Shown here piece by piece: positions 62,791 to 64,000 of a stretch of DNA of 64,000 nucleotides. The stretch spans positions 1,209,249-1,273,248 of the forward strand of contig CP046522.1 in assembly GCA_009738435.1 (NCBI GenBank), given 5' to 3'. Position numbers and translations under genes: made by a program. Numbering within the stretch: the stretch's first letter is position 1; the number at the start of each line of letters is the position of its first letter. Origin of the DNA: Clostridium bovifaecis. Lineage in GTDB: Bacteria; Bacillota; Clostridia; Clostridiales; Clostridiaceae. The notes under the pieces were generated by a model. That model did no database searches. It saw only the letters and a program-made list of their open reading frames with translations, and had not been told where the DNA came from.

Positions 62791-63188
62791 ATTAAAACTA
62801 AACTAGAAAAGGTAAGCTTGATGTTTAAAATAGAACATTTGCTTCAGCGTTTCTCAAACAATTTAAGTGGAGGAGAACAGCAAAGGGTTGCTCCAGCAAG
62901 AGCACTGATTACATCACCTAAAATTCTTTTAATGGATGAGCCTTTTAGCGCTCTTGATCCTGTTACAAAGAAAGAAATTAAAACAATGCTAAACAATATA
63001 CACAAGGATATAGATACAACCTTCATATAACTCATGATTTTAATGAAGCTTTATATCTAGCAGATAGAATTGCAGTAATTATTGATGGAGTTATACAGGA
63101 AATTGGTACTCCAGAGAAAATATTTAAAAATCCAAGTTCTAGCTTAGTTGCTGGATTTGTTGGAGTTTTAGGAGGGGATGGTTATTGA
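62780..63188 (+). pseudogene. modC: Molybdate ABC transporter ATPase, 5'-truncated and frame-shifted
   Basis: Only the part from the helical region onward remains: [20 protein letters not shown] (signature), Walker [14 protein letters not shown], then after a break near 63025 THDFNEALYLADRI and GTPEKIFKNPSSSLVAGFVG. The Walker A loop and about the first 110 residues are gone, and ALARAL reads APARAL. Not functional as an ATPase. Its stop overlaps the start of the next gene. Confidence 0.8.
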
Positions 63189-64000
63189 CATCTATTTTAA
63201 AGGATATACAAAGAACTGTTATGAAATATGCCAATATAATATCAAAGGTATTAAAGGTAGAAGTCGAAATAGCAGATAAAGATTTAATGAGAATTGCAGG
63301 GACAGGAATATATAAAAATAAAATTAATAGAAGTATGACTAAAGAGGGCTACGTGTATAAAACTGCTTTAACAACAGGAAAGTCGCAGATAATATACAAT
63401 CCAGGAAAGGAAGAATTGTGTCAGCCTTGCCCTAAAAGAGATACCTGTGAAGAAAAATTTGAGATGTGCACTCCTATAAAATTAGGAAACGAAATAATTG
63501 GAGTAATAGGTCTTGTTTGTATTGATGAATTTCAAAGAGAACATCTAATGAAGGATTTTCAAACCTGTATGAGTTTTTTGCAGCAAATATCTGACTTCAT
63601 AAGCATAACGGCTTATGAAAATATAGAAAAAGCAAGAGAACGAACATTACTAAAATCTCTTAATTTAGTAATTGATAAAATGGATGAAGGAATCATAATT
63701 TTGAACAAAAATAATAAAGTTACGCAGATAAATAAAAGCGCAATCAATCTGCTAAAGTTTGTAGATAGCAGCTTTATAGATGAGGTTAAAATTGAACAGA
63801 TAGATAGAAATAACGAAGGGGCAAAAGAATATAAAGTGTTTATAGGAAACCAAGTGTTTTATTTTTTAGGTGATGTTTATCCAATAAATCTAAATGAGAG
63901 TCATTTTGATAGGATGTTTATTTTTAAAGAAGCTGCAAATATAAAAGCAGTTATCACACAACACAATAATGAAAAACAAAAGATTTATGTAGATGATATA
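63185..64000 (+). CDS. Putative sigma-54-dependent regulator, N-terminal sensor part (cut by window end)
   Basis: Open from TTG 63185 (GGAGGGGATGG ahead) through the window end, 272 residues. Residues about 1-150 form a GAF-like domain with a Cys-rich block CQPCPKRDTCEEKFEMC followed by TPIKLGNEIIGVIGLVC. Residues about 155-260 look PAS-like (VIDKMDEGIIILNKNNKVTQI). This N-terminal layout is that of clostridial sigma-54 activators; the AAA+ and HTH domains would lie beyond the window. Its place beside purine and molybdate genes makes it the candidate activator for the sigma-54 promoters at 55.95 and 56.15 kb. Confidence 0.75.
   Translation, partial: MTSILKDIQRTVMKYANIISKVLKVEVEIADKDLMRIAGTGIYKNKINRSMTKEGYVYKTALTTGKSQIIYNPGKEELCQPCPKRDTCEEKFEMCTPIKLGNEIIGVIGLVCIDEFQREHLMKDFQTCMSFLQQISDFISITAYENIEKARERTLLKSLNLVIDKMDEGIIILNKNNKVTQINKSAINLLKFVDSSFIDEVKIEQIDRNNEGAKEYKVFIGNQVFYFLGDVYPINLNESHFDRMFIFKEAANIKAVITQHNNEKQKIYVDDI

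Overview
The window looks like chromosome of a low-GC, spore-forming, anaerobic Firmicute of the Clostridium type. The support is strong A+T bias, AGGAGG ribosome sites with frequent TTG/GTG starts, sporulation genes (prkA-yhbH-spoVR, a CotF-like coat protein), T-box and purine riboswitch control, and a tungsten aldehyde:ferredoxin oxidoreductase (AOR) locus. I see no rRNA, tRNA, CRISPR array, phage or IS transposase.

Layout. 1-2.2 kb: end of an M29 aminopeptidase, an adenine-type purine riboswitch with adenosine deaminase, and a coat protein. 2.4-7.0 kb: the sporulation trio prkA, yhbH, spoVR. 7.0-9.4 kb: an aminotransferase and a LuxR-HTH/DUF2087 regulator. 9.5-17.3 kb: a heavily interrupted stretch holding a metallo-hydrolase fragment, a glycerol locus (FAD oxidoreductase remnant, DUF1667 protein, glpF, glpK), a flavoprotein fragment, galE and recQ. 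17.7-22.3 kb: a SulP transporter, an unknown protein and a WG-repeat protein.

22.3-35.4 kb is a coherent tungsten/molybdopterin-AOR island. It has a divergent mogA, then a promoter abutting a 30-bp palindrome, a Moco/Tuco riboswitch, tupABC, two moeA genes (one fused to a binding-protein-like domain), moaA, moaC, a MOSC protein, a MoeB/ThiF enzyme, a sigma-54 activator, aor and moaD. The aor promoter is a clear -24/-12 element preceded by three TGTTC-N7-GAACA sites, so the adjacent activator is the obvious regulator.

35.5-41.9 kb holds housekeeping genes: an MBL hydrolase, two ABC-F ATPases and a DJ-1/PfpI protein. 42.1-50.8 kb is a sugar-acid (uronate) catabolic cluster: KDPG/KDG aldolase, a TctCBA transporter, a DgoK-type kinase, two SDRs, KduI and an IclR regulator, with three repeated operators in front. 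51-55.7 kb: a nitroreductase remnant, glnS, and a T-box-controlled sodium symporter with apparent Phe specifier. 55.9-64 kb is a purine-base cluster: an AzgA permease behind two sigma-54 promoters, adenine deaminase, an 8-oxoguanine/guanine deaminase-type enzyme, a decayed molybdate (mod) locus, and the start of another sigma-54-type activator.

Many reading frames are broken by 1-2 base losses in A/T runs. They are concentrated at 9.5-17.3 kb, but also hit yhbH, spoVR, tupA, aor, dgoK and others. The protein continues correctly in the next frame almost every time, so many of these are probably sequence errors. The larger deletions (near 10.01 kb, 14.53 kb and 62.8 kb) and three in-frame stop codons look more like real decay. 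All calls are by eye, without database searches.
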